DNA of 19,534 bases from Methylibium sp031393925 (GTDB lineage Bacteria > Pseudomonadota > Gammaproteobacteria > Burkholderiales > Burkholderiaceae_C): contig NZ_JANMWL010000288.1 of NCBI RefSeq assembly GCF_031393925.1, forward strand, positions 1-19,534. The letters are read 5' to 3'. The translations under genes were made by a program, and so were the position numbers. Each line of letters opens with the position of its first letter. Position 1 is the first letter of the stretch. This document shows positions 1 to 6,891 of this stretch, piece by piece. The notes under the pieces were generated by a model that saw only the letters and a list, made by a program, of their open reading frames with translations, was not told where the DNA came from and searched no databases.

Positions 1-186
1 CCGGGCCGAGGATGTGCGAAGCGCGGCGCGCGGCGCCCAGCGGTCCCAGCGGCCGGGATGGCCGAAACCCTGCACACCCCATCCGAGCGGCGCGTCGCGA
101 TGCGCGCGAAGCTGCCATTGGTAGCCGAACTCGGTCGCAGACGACGCCTCGGCGCGCACGCGGGTGGGCTCGCCACGCTCGCGGCC
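1..186 (-). pseudogene. C-terminal remnant of a conserved exported-protein gene (partial at window edge)
   Basis: The minus strand reads through from just after the cyoE stop to the window edge with coding-like content. One frame gives TEFGYQWQLR, then GWGVQGFG and GRWDRWAP. This resembles the C-terminal part of a conserved proteobacterial exported protein (ELGYQW...GxQGFGxxGxWDxW...HxLGPA). After WDRWAP the expected continuation SHILGP is found in another frame, so a small indel seems to lie in the GC-repetitive stretch at about 18-33. There is no start codon or ribosome binding site: the fragment begins directly at the end of cyoE. The N-terminal part of the same family lies at 6890-7106, beyond the oxidase operon. 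Family recognition is from memory of the motif pattern; the frame break is seen directly. Confidence 0.6.
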
Positions 187-204
187 TCAATTGATTATTG
201 AGGC
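184..204 (-). terminator. Hairpin over the cyoE stop codon, possible transcript end
   Basis: A perfect 7-bp inverted repeat (GCCTCAA / TTGAGGC) with a 7-nt AT-rich loop overlaps the stop codon of cyoE. No T-run follows, so it is not a classical intrinsic terminator. It may stabilise the 3' end of the oxidase mRNA, and it lies exactly at the junction with the downstream gene remnant. Confidence 0.4.
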
Positions 205-1182
205 TGCGACGCTGCTTTCCAAGTCGAAGTACTGATCGATCAACAGCAGGGCAAACAAGGCGAAAAGGTAGACGATCGAAAAGCGGAAGGTCGGCATCGC
301 CAGGCGCGAGTCGCGCCGCAGCCTGTCGGCCAGCCAGACGAAGCGTCCGCCCAGCGCGGCGGCGCCGGACAGGTAGAGCCAGCCGCTCATCCCGATGGCG
401 AACGGCAGCAGCGCGATCAGCGCCATGGCGACGCTGTACTGCAGGATGCGCAGCGACGTGAACGCGACACCGTGGGTGACGGGCAGCATCGGGATCGCCG
501 CGCGCGCGTACTCGTCGCGACGCGCAATCGCCAGGGCCCAGAAATGCGGTGGCGTCCACACCAGGATGATCAGGAACAGGAGCAGCGCGCCGGGGTCGAG
601 TTGCCCCGTCACCGCGACCCAGCCGAGCAGCGGCGGCGCCGCGCCTGCCGCGCCGCCGATCACGATGTTGTGCGGCGTGGCGCGCTTGAGGTACAGGCTG
701 TAGACGCCCGCGTAGCCGACCAGCGAGGCGAAGGTCAGTGCCGCACACAGCGGGTTGGTGAAGACCACCAGCAAAGCCATTCCCGCCAGGCCGAGCGCAA
801 CGGCAAACGTTGCCACCTGGGTGCAGCCGAGCGCCCCGCTGGGCAGGGGTCTGGCGCGGGTGCGGGCCATGATGGCGTCGACGTGGCGGTCGACCAGATG
901 GTTGACCGCGGCGGCACTGGCCGCCACCAGGGCGATTCCGAGCGGGCCGAAGACCAGTACCCGCCAGGGCAGTGCCGAACCCGTGGCCATCAGCATGCCG
1001 ACGACGACGGTGAACAGCATCAGCGCGACCACGCGTGGCTTGGTCAGCTCCAGGTAGCTGCGCCACGCCGCGCGGGAATTTGCGATGGCGACGGAGGTTT
1101 CGATGGCGCGGCCCCGCGCTTTCAGCGGAAAAACAGTAGCCGCGTCAGGTGCGTGTAGTCGGCCTCGGACGACGTCAGCCAC
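187..1182 (-). CDS. cyoE: Heme o synthase (protoheme IX farnesyltransferase, CtaB/CyoE)
   Basis: Integral membrane prenyltransferase that adds a farnesyl group to heme b to give heme o, the precursor of the heme a used by the oxidase encoded upstream. The UbiA-family signature is clear: LTKPRV near the N-terminus, NHLVDRHVDAIMARTRARPL with the Asp-rich prenyl-diphosphate site, then YLKRATPHNIVIGG, WTPPHFWALA and about eight or nine hydrophobic segments. It is the last gene of the oxidase operon. The start is unresolved: no ATG, GTG or TTG occurs between the end of the subunit IV gene (1122) and LTKPRV. The nearest upstream standard codon is GTG at 1182, which would overlap subunit IV by about 60 nt; a non-standard ATC at 1104 would give a family-like N-terminus. 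No ctaA is present in the window, so heme a formation must depend on another locus. Confidence 0.93.
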   Translation of the reverse strand: MADVVRGRLHAPDAATVFPLKARGRAIETSVAIANSRAAWRSYLELTKPRVVALMLFTVVVGMLMATGSALPWRVLVFGPLGIALVAASAAAVNHLVDRHVDAIMARTRARPLPSGALGCTQVATFAVALGLAGMALLVVFTNPLCAALTFASLVGYAGVYSLYLKRATPHNIVIGGAAGAAPPLLGWVAVTGQLDPGALLLFLIILVWTPPHFWALAIARRDEYARAAIPMLPVTHGVAFTSLRILQYSVAMALIALLPFAIGMSGWLYLSGAAALGGRFVWLADRLRRDSRLAMPTFRFSIVYLFALFALLLIDQYFDLESSVAASIIN

Positions 1183-1445
1183 ACCAGCACCAGCAGCGCC
1201 AGCGGCGGCAGCAGGATCGCGTAGATCAGCGCCAGCCGTTCCCACGCCAGGTGCATGAACACCGCGACGATGAGCCCGGCCTTCATCATCATGAAGGTCA
1301 GGATCAGGGTCCAGCGCAGCACGCCCTGGAAGTGAAAATAGTCGACGGAGTACGACATCGCGCTGAGCACGAACAGCAGCGCCCAGATCTTCAGGTACAG
1401 GCCGATGGGATGATGTTGCTGGCCCGTGCCGGTCGTGCTTGTCAT
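1122..1445 (-). CDS. Cytochrome c oxidase subunit IV (caa3-type, CtaF-like small subunit)
   Basis: A 107-residue protein with three hydrophobic segments (about 18-35, 44-64 and 72-92), matching the small subunit IV of bacterial caa3 oxidases in length and position. The motif VFMHLAWERLALIYAILLPP between helices 2 and 3 is typical of this family. It starts with ATG 7 nt after the second subunit III gene, and the sequence GGTGAGGCGACC just upstream is a plausible ribosome binding site. The role is structural, in oxidase assembly or stability, and it has no redox centre. Confidence 0.88.
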   Translation of the reverse strand: MTSTTGTGQQHHPIGLYLKIWALLFVLSAMSYSVDYFHFQGVLRWTLILTFMMMKAGLIVAVFMHLAWERLALIYAILLPPLALLVLVWLTSSEADYTHLTRLLFFR

Positions 1446-1452
1446 GGTCGCC

Positions 1453-2124
1453 TCACCAGAGATAGAACAACGCGAAGATGAAAACCCAGACCAGGTCGAC
1501 GAAGTGCCAATACAGGCCGGCGATCTCGACGATCTGGTAGTTGCCGCGTTTGTCGTAGCGCCCGCGCAGCAGGCGCACCGCCACGACGCTCAGGTAGATC
1601 ACGCCGGCCGTGACGTGCAGGCCGTGGAAGCCGGTGATCAAGAAGAAGATCGAACCGAACTGCGCCGCACCCATCGGGTTGCCCCAGGGGCGAACGCCTT
1701 CTGCGATCAGCTTGCTCCATTCGAAGGCCTGCATGCCGACGAACATGGCGCCGAACGCCGCGGTCACGAACATCAACCTGGCGGCGTTGCGGCGGTCGCG
1801 GCTGTAGGCGCAGTTGACGGCCATCGCCATCGTGCCGCTGCTGCTGATCAGCACGAAGGTCATGATTGCGATCAGCAGCAGCGGAATGTCGGCACCGCCC
1901 ACATGCAGCGCGAACACCTGGCTCGGGTTCGGCCAGGGCACCGTCGTCGAGCTGCGTACCGTCATGTAGCCGGTGAGAAAACTGCCGAAGATGAAGGTGT
2001 CGGACAGCAGGAAGATCCACATCATCGCCTTGCCCCACGGGACGTTCTTGAACGCCTCGCGGTCGGACGACCAGTCGGACACGAACTCGTTCAGGCCGCC
2101 TTGCGGCGCGGGCACAGACGACAT
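1453..2124 (-). CDS. Cytochrome c oxidase subunit III, second copy (CoxP-like)
   Basis: A 223-residue heme-copper oxidase subunit III with about five hydrophobic segments. Typical family stretches are FLLSDTFIFGSFLTGY, GMQAFEWSKL, TGFHGLHVTAGVIYL and AGLYWHFVDLVWVFIFALFY. The ATG at 2124 is chosen because AGGAG lies 6 nt upstream and the codon follows directly after the stop of the first subunit III gene (2126-2128). The open frame continues further upstream, but that stretch lies over the neighbouring gene. Subunit III carries no metal; it stabilises proton uptake and protects subunit I. Two consecutive subunit III genes are the hallmark of coxMNOP-type clusters, and this one sits in the CoxP position. 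Confidence 0.92.
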   Translation of the reverse strand: MSSVPAPQGGLNEFVSDWSSDREAFKNVPWGKAMMWIFLLSDTFIFGSFLTGYMTVRSSTTVPWPNPSQVFALHVGGADIPLLLIAIMTFVLISSSGTMAMAVNCAYSRDRRNAARLMFVTAAFGAMFVGMQAFEWSKLIAEGVRPWGNPMGAAQFGSIFFLITGFHGLHVTAGVIYLSVVAVRLLRGRYDKRGNYQIVEIAGLYWHFVDLVWVFIFALFYLW

Positions 2125-2125
2125 A

Positions 2126-2713
2126 TCAGCTCCTGCCGCAGATGAAATCGACCACGTCGGGCGTGAGCCAGCCGAGCGCGCCGAACAGCACGACCCACAC
2201 CGCGAGCAGGAAGTGCCAGTAGCGCGCGCACAGCGCGATGCGCCACGGCCTGGGGTCGCGCAGCGTGACGGCCCAGCCGACCAGGCCACCGATGACGTGC
2301 AGGCCGTGCAGAGTCGTCAGCACATAGAAGAAACTCGCCGCCGGATTGCCGACGAGCACCACCCGTGCGGCCTGCAGCACCTGCCAGCCCCACAGTTGCA
2401 CGAGCAGGAAGCCGAACGCGCAGGCGCCGCCAGCGAGCAGCCACTGCCTTGCCCGGATCGGATCCGGCGTGCGGCTCGACCGGTGCAGCAGCAGGCTGCT
2501 GGCAACCAGCAGCGCCGTGCTCAACCACAGTTGCCACGGCATGCCGATGGGCGACCAGTCGCCGCTGCCATCCATGCGCATGACGTAGGCGCTGAGGAAC
2601 AGGAGAAACAGGGTGCTCGCGACACCGATGAACACCCACAGGCCCGTACCGGCCACCGCGGCGGCCCCGGGCTCGACACCACGGCGCGGGGCGCCCAGCA
2701 CGGCGCTGTTCAT
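2126..2713 (-). CDS. Cytochrome c oxidase subunit III, first copy (CoxO-like)
   Basis: A 195-residue subunit III family protein with five hydrophobic segments. Recognisable stretches are LWVFIGVASTLFLLFLSAYV, FFYVLTTLHGLHVIGGLVGW and ARYWHFLLAVWVVLFGALGW. It is clearly diverged from the second copy, being shorter and lacking the N-terminal AFKNVPWGKAMMWIF segment, so this is not a recent tandem duplication. The ATG at 2713 overlaps (ATGA) the stop of a 25-codon frame made by the repeat that separates it from subunit I. The spacer holds only a weak AGGG, so translation may depend on coupling from upstream. Confidence 0.88.
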   Translation of the reverse strand: MNSAVLGAPRRGVEPGAAAVAGTGLWVFIGVASTLFLLFLSAYVMRMDGSGDWSPIGMPWQLWLSTALLVASSLLLHRSSRTPDPIRARQWLLAGGACAFGFLLVQLWGWQVLQAARVVLVGNPAASFFYVLTTLHGLHVIGGLVGWAVTLRDPRPWRIALCARYWHFLLAVWVVLFGALGWLTPDVVDFICGRS

Positions 2714-2787
2714 TGGGGGACCCTAAGCGCTGCGCGCGATCCCGCCGAGCGGGAGTATTCGCCCTTCGGGCGGCCGTGCGGGCTCAT
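2710..2787 (-). other. 25-codon overlapping frame bridging subunit I and subunit III genes
   Basis: An ATG at 2787 overlaps the subunit I stop as ATGA, and this frame runs 25 codons to a TGA that overlaps the ATG of the first subunit III gene, again as ATGA. The encoded peptide (starting MSPHGRPKGEYSRSAG) is Arg/Ser/Gly-rich, with no hydrophobic segment or recognisable domain. It is formed entirely by the hairpin repeat at 2740-2772, so a functional peptide is unlikely. The double overlap could still let ribosomes pass from subunit I to subunit III. Confidence 0.4.
2740..2772. repeat. Twin-hairpin REP-like element between subunit I and III genes
   Basis: Two adjacent perfect short palindromes occupy the spacer. 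TCCCGC-CGA-GCGGGA lies at 2740-2754 and CGCCC-TTC-GGGCG at 2760-2772, separated by five bases. Conceptual translations such as GRPKGEY or PEGRILPLGG resemble dispersed intergenic repeats that I recall from Burkholderiales genomes; that similarity is from memory. The element could act as an mRNA stability or processing site that changes the subunit I to III ratio. I see no second copy in this window. Confidence 0.6.
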
Positions 2788-4544
2788 GCGCGTGCCTCCT
2801 TCGTGCCTTCATAGGGTTCGGGTTCCTGGCCACCGTCGGCATGCGGAGCGTTCTGCGCGATGAAGTCCTCGCGCGCGCCGGGGACGCCATAGGCGTAGGC
2901 CCAGCGGTGCACGACCGGCAGCCGCGCCCCCCAGTTGCCATGCACCGGAGGGGACTGCGGCGTGAACCACTCGAGCGAGGCCGCGCGCCAGGGGTTGGTG
3001 CTGGCCAATCGCCCGCGGAAGGTGCTCCACACCAGGTTGAACACGTACACCAGTTGCGCCGCGCCGACGATCAGCGCGACCACGGTGATGAAGGTGTTGA
3101 GCGCGTGCGCCGAGGCGGGAATAAATTGGTAGTTGTCGAAGTTGTAGTAGCGCCGTGGCATGCCCAGCACGCCCAGGTAGTGCATCGGAAAGTAGATCAG
3201 GTAGGTGCCGATGAAGGTGACCCAGAAGTGAAAGTGGCCGAGCCGGTCGTCGAGCATGCGTCCCGTGACCTTCGGAAACCAGTGGTAGATGGCACCGAAG
3301 ACAACCAGGATCGGCGCCACGCCCATCACCATGTGGAAGTGCGCCACCACGAAGTAGGTGCCCGACAACGGGATGTCGACGCTGACATTGCCGAGGAAGA
3401 GCCCGGTCAGGCCGCCGCTCAGGAACGTCAGCAGGAAGGCGAGCGTGAACAGCATCGGCACCGACAGGTGTATGTCGCCGCGCCACAGCGTGAGCACCCA
3501 GTTGTAGACCTTGATCGCAGTGGGCACGGCGATGATCAGCGTGCTGGTGGCGAAGAAGAAGCCGAACCACGGGTTCATGCCGCTGACGAACATGTGGTGG
3601 GCCCAGACCACGAAGCTCAAGCCGCCGATCACGACGATGGCCCACACCATGGTGCGGTAGCCGAAGATCGCCTTGCGCGCATGCACGCTGATCAGGTCGG
3701 AGACGATGCCGAAGGCCGGCAGCGCGACGATGTAGACCTCGGGGTGGCCGAAGAACCAGAACAGGTGCTGGAACAGCAGCGGACTGCCGCCCTTGTAGTT
3801 GGTCACCTGCCCCATCGACACCAGCGCGGGCATGAAGAAGCTCGTGCCCAGCGTCTTGTCGAGCAGCATCATCACGCCGCTGACGAACAGCGCCGGGAAC
3901 GCCAGCAGCGCCAGGATGGTCGCGACGAAGATGCCCCACACCGTCAGCGGCATGCGCAGCAAGGTCATGCCTTCGCAGCGCGCCTGCAGCACCGTGGTGA
4001 CGTAGTTCAGGCCGCCCATCGTCGTGGCGACGATGAAGATCACCAGCGACACCAGCATCAGGATGATCCCCCAGTCGTGGCCGGGAGTTCCGGGCAGGAT
4101 GACGGCGGGCGGGTAGAGCGTCCAGCCGGCGCCGGTGGGGCCACCGGGCACGAAGAAACTCGCCAGCAGCACCAGGACCGACAGCAGGTAGACCCACACG
4201 CTCAACATGTTGAGGTAGGGGAACACCATGTCGCGTGCGCCGATCATCAACGGGATCAGGTAGTTGCCGAAGCCTCCGAGGAACAGCGCGGTGAGCAGGT
4301 AGATCACCATGATCATCCCGTGCATGGTGACGAACTGGTAATAGCGCTCGGGGTTGATGAACTCGAACATGCCCGGGAAGCCGAGCTGCAAGCGCATCAG
4401 GTTCGACAGCACCAGTCCGAGCAGGCCGACCAGGATTGCGATGGTGGCGTACTGCACCGCGATCACCTTGTGATCCTGGCTCCAGACGTACTTCGTGATG
4501 AAGGTCTGGGGGGCGAGGTGTTCTTCGTCGTGGGCGTGGTCCAT
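2784..4544 (-). CDS. ctaD: Cytochrome c oxidase subunit I (CoxN/CtaD-like)
   Basis: A 586-residue, roughly 12-helix catalytic subunit that reduces O2 to water at the heme a3-CuB site and pumps protons. Numbered from the ATG at 4544, visible ligands are His75 (low-spin heme), His267 in GHPEVY with Glu269 and the cross-linking Tyr271, His316-His317 (CuB), and His402 and His404 in VAHFHMVMG (heme a3 and heme a). The HPEVY glutamate and Lys345 in the K-channel position place it in the A1 class of heme-copper oxidases. FGNYLIPLMIGARDM carries the D-channel asparagine and aspartate. An in-frame TTG lies 9 nt further upstream, but ATG is preferred. It follows subunit II after about 18 nt. No ctaG (Cox11) or SURF1 gene follows, unlike the main Burkholderiales aa3 cluster. 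Confidence 0.97.
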   Translation of the reverse strand: MDHAHDEEHLAPQTFITKYVWSQDHKVIAVQYATIAILVGLLGLVLSNLMRLQLGFPGMFEFINPERYYQFVTMHGMIMVIYLLTALFLGGFGNYLIPLMIGARDMVFPYLNMLSVWVYLLSVLVLLASFFVPGGPTGAGWTLYPPAVILPGTPGHDWGIILMLVSLVIFIVATTMGGLNYVTTVLQARCEGMTLLRMPLTVWGIFVATILALLAFPALFVSGVMMLLDKTLGTSFFMPALVSMGQVTNYKGGSPLLFQHLFWFFGHPEVYIVALPAFGIVSDLISVHARKAIFGYRTMVWAIVVIGGLSFVVWAHHMFVSGMNPWFGFFFATSTLIIAVPTAIKVYNWVLTLWRGDIHLSVPMLFTLAFLLTFLSGGLTGLFLGNVSVDIPLSGTYFVVAHFHMVMGVAPILVVFGAIYHWFPKVTGRMLDDRLGHFHFWVTFIGTYLIYFPMHYLGVLGMPRRYYNFDNYQFIPASAHALNTFITVVALIVGAAQLVYVFNLVWSTFRGRLASTNPWRAASLEWFTPQSPPVHGNWGARLPVVHRWAYAYGVPGAREDFIAQNAPHADGGQEPEPYEGTKEARA

Positions 4545-4562
4545 GGCGTTCAAAGCGTGTCG

Positions 4563-5690
4563 TCAACGCGCCGTCGGAGCCGGCGCGCTTCCATGCGACT
4601 TGATGTAGGCCGCCAGCGCGCCGAGTTCGTCTTCGGTCAACTCGATCTTCGGCATGACATTCGGGAAACCCTTTACATCGCGCACCCGGGGGTCGCGGAT
4701 GAAGCCCTTCAGGTAGGCATCGTCGACCAGCGCCGTGGAGCCGTCGGTCATGGTTTCGGTCTTGCCGTAAAGCCCCTTCCAGGTCGGGCCGACCCCCGGG
4801 CTGCCGTCGATCGTGTGGCAGGCCACGCAGCCCTTGGACTGCGCGAGTGCCTTGCCCTGAGCGGCCGGCATGTCGACGCCGCCGGCCGGTGCGGCGGGCC
4901 TTTGCGTCTCGGCGAAGGTGGGCTGCGTCTTCAGCCAGGCTCGATACGCCGCTTCTTCCTCGATCACCACGTAGCCGCGCATGTTGGCATGGCCGACGCC
5001 GCACAGTTGCGCGCACATCGACTCGTAGCGCCCGACGACCGTCGGGGTGAACCAGAACGAACTCACCTGGCCGGGAACGATGTTCATGCGGGCGCGGAAC
5101 TGCGGCACGAAGAAGTCGTGCAACACGTCGTGCGAACGCAAGATCACCTTGACCGGTCGGTTCAGCGGCAGGTGGACCTCGTTGCCGACCACGACCAGGT
5201 TGTCTTGTGCCAGCGGGTCGGCCGGGTCCAGGCCGAGCGGGTTGGAGCTGCTGACGAAGCGCGCGTCGCTGCCGCCGAACTTGCCGCTGTCACCCGCGAG
5301 GCGGAAACGCCATTGCCATTGCTGGCCGACGATCTCGAGCACCATCGCGTCGGACGGTGGCGAAACATAGGCCGCATAGACAGCGAGGCCGGGCGCCAGC
5401 AACCCGATGATGCCGACGGTCGTGATGCCGGTCAGCCAGTATTCGAGCTTCTTGTTCTCGGGCTCGTAGGCTGCGCGTCGACCCCCTTCGCGATGCCGAA
5501 AGCGCCACAGCGAGTAGACGACGAACAGGTTGATGACGACGAAGAACAAGCCGGTGATCGCCAGCGTGATCGCCAGCATGTCGTCCATCTGTTTCCAGTT
5601 GGAGGCCAGCGGCGTGAGCCACCACGGTGTGACGATGTGGAAGACCACCGACCCGATGACGATGATAAACAGCGCGGCGGCGATCGCCAT
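4563..5690 (-). CDS. coxB: Cytochrome c oxidase subunit II with fused cytochrome c domain (CoxM-like)
   Basis: A 375-residue caa3-type subunit II that takes electrons into the oxidase. It has two transmembrane helices (about 40-61 and 87-108), the aromatic relay motif QQWQWRF at 123-129, and a CuA site made of His191 (SHDVLHDFFVP), Cys226, Cys230, His234 and Met237 in CAQLCGVGHANM. A C-terminal class I cytochrome c domain carries CVACH at 288-292 with a likely axial Met346 in NVMPK. The fused heme domain removes the need for a separate soluble cytochrome c in the last step. The ATG at 5690 has no clear ribosome binding site. The gene starts the core oxidase genes of the operon and is followed closely by subunit I. 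Confidence 0.96.
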   Translation of the reverse strand: MAIAAALFIIVIGSVVFHIVTPWWLTPLASNWKQMDDMLAITLAITGLFFVVINLFVVYSLWRFRHREGGRRAAYEPENKKLEYWLTGITTVGIIGLLAPGLAVYAAYVSPPSDAMVLEIVGQQWQWRFRLAGDSGKFGGSDARFVSSSNPLGLDPADPLAQDNLVVVGNEVHLPLNRPVKVILRSHDVLHDFFVPQFRARMNIVPGQVSSFWFTPTVVGRYESMCAQLCGVGHANMRGYVVIEEEAAYRAWLKTQPTFAETQRPAAPAGGVDMPAAQGKALAQSKGCVACHTIDGSPGVGPTWKGLYGKTETMTDGSTALVDDAYLKGFIRDPRVRDVKGFPNVMPKIELTEDELGALAAYIKSHGSAPAPTAR

Positions 5691-5733
5691 GGGGCCAGCA
5701 TTTTTCGTGCGAAGGGGCGTGGGCCCCGGAGGG

Positions 5734-6255
5734 TCAGGCGCTGCGTTGCGGCTTCACGCCGCGCCGCCACAACTGCCAGTACAAAAGCGCGGTCGAAACC
5801 CCGAATACGATGTGGGCGATCAGGGTCGACCAGCCGCGCAACTCTGCAAACCACGGTGTCAGTTGAGTCAGAACGTAGAAATTCACCAGGTAGAGCAGCA
5901 CGCCGACCCCGGCGCCGAAGAGCGGCATGACGCCCAGGCTGGTTTCGTAGTGGAACCCGGCAATGACATAGCCGAGCACGAGGCCGAAGAGGATGCCCAG
6001 CGCGTAGTGGATGACCAGCGCCAACGCGGCGACCCGCACGCTGAAGCTGTAGGCCGACGCAGCCAGCGTGTCGGGCCCGAGCACCAGCGCGGCCACGAGT
6101 TGGGGGGTGCGCCAAGGCCCATTGCCACTCATCGTCGCGGCCCACGCCAGCTCGAGCACCATCAGGATCGCCCCGGCTGCGAAGCCCGAAACCGCCGCGG
6201 CCGTCCAGTCCGGCCGGTTGCGACCCCAGCGGTGCAAATGCAATTGAAGTTCCAT
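5734..6255 (-). CDS. Conserved membrane protein of unknown function, oxidase operon
   Basis: I do not recognise a named family. The 173-residue product has four predicted membrane helices (about 18-38, 70-96, 108-128 and 140-160) and a short basic N-terminus rich in His and Arg. The ATG at 6255 is preferred over the GTG two codons upstream because GAGGTGG sits just before it. It lies 43 nt upstream of subunit II and 43 nt downstream of the preceding gene, all on one strand, so co-transcription with the oxidase is likely. A role in assembly or in the membrane surroundings of the oxidase is inference from position only. Confidence 0.75.
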   Translation of the reverse strand: MELQLHLHRWGRNRPDWTAAAVSGFAAGAILMVLELAWAATMSGNGPWRTPQLVAALVLGPDTLAASAYSFSVRVAALALVIHYALGILFGLVLGYVIAGFHYETSLGVMPLFGAGVGVLLYLVNFYVLTQLTPWFAELRGWSTLIAHIVFGVSTALLYWQLWRRGVKPQRSA

Positions 6256-6298
6256 GACCACCTCGCGAAGAGGCGTTGGCCCAAGCCGCAGGCGCGGC

Positions 6299-6814
6299 TC
6301 AGGGGAACGCCGGGATATTCGGCTCCACGCCCTCGAAATGGGCTTCGGGATGCAGGGCTTGCAGGCGCTCTTCGATCTCTTCGACGCGCGAGCGCGGCAC
6401 GTCGACCATTAGCAGGATTTGCCCTTGCTCGATGGCGGGCTCGAAACGTTTGAGGCGGCTGCTGGGGGTGGAGATGCCGATCATGCTCGAAGCCCAGGCG
6501 CCGAACCCGGCACCCACGATCGCCAGCACCGCGACCATGCCCCACTGCGGCGAATCGCCGAAGATCGGAAAGAAAATCGCCGCCAGCACACCGAGCACGG
6601 CGCCGACCGATCCACCGATCACTAGGCCGGCCTGGGCGGCCCGGATCACGTCCGAGGTTTGCAGCACGTTGGCGGTGTGCAGCCCGGTCATGTCGGAGCC
6701 CTCGCGGGCGACGAAGTGGATGTTCGGCTCGGAGATTCGGGCGAGCAACAAGTCATCCATCGTCCGCCTGGCGCTTGCCAGGTCGGGCAACAACCAATAA
6801 ATGCGTCTTCGCAT
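6299..6814 (-). CDS. DUF1269-like membrane protein, first gene of the oxidase operon
   Basis: A 171-residue protein beginning MRRRIYWLLPDLASARRTMD, with a cytoplasmic N-terminal region, two Gly-rich hydrophobic segments (about 62-84 and 93-114) and a C-terminal soluble part containing ILLMVDVPRSRVEEIEERL. This pattern matches DUF1269-type proteins that databases often label loosely as magnesium transporters; the biochemical role is unknown. The ATG at 6814 is chosen because AAGGAGGG lies 4-5 nt upstream, an almost perfect ribosome binding site. It is the first gene after the predicted promoter at 6863-6891, and about 40 nt separate this gene from the next. Confidence 0.78.
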   Translation of the reverse strand: MRRRIYWLLPDLASARRTMDDLLLARISEPNIHFVAREGSDMTGLHTANVLQTSDVIRAAQAGLVIGGSVGAVLGVLAAIFFPIFGDSPQWGMVAVLAIVGAGFGAWASSMIGISTPSSRLKRFEPAIEQGQILLMVDVPRSRVEEIEERLQALHPEAHFEGVEPNIPAFP

Positions 6815-6862
6815 ATTCCCTCCTTGCAATGAGCGTGCGGCGGCAGAGCAGTTCGTGCCGTT

Positions 6863-6891
6863 TTTTTAATCCTTTTCGCGACTTATGGCAA
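6863..6891 (-). promoter_or_regulatory. Predicted sigma-70 promoter of the oxidase operon
   Basis: On the minus strand TTGCCA (6891-6886) and TAAAAA (6868-6863) are separated by exactly 17 nt, matching the sigma-70 consensus at 5/6 and 4/6 positions. It sits in the only AT-rich patch of the area, about 50 nt upstream of the strong ribosome binding site at 6814. It lies at the point where the N-terminal gene remnant loses its similarity to the family, so the oxidase operon would have its own promoter at its edge. Confidence 0.5.

Noticed and set aside
1453..2289. Longer 278-residue form of the second subunit III protein.
   Set aside because: The extra N-terminal residues overlap the first subunit III gene and are not protein-like. 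ATG at 2124 has a good ribosome binding site.
2841..5930. A 1029-codon open frame on the plus strand opposite the oxidase genes.
   Set aside because: Its composition (Arg/His/Asp/Gln/Val-rich, no domains) is typical of antisense frames in GC-rich DNA. The opposite strand carries unmistakable subunits I and II.
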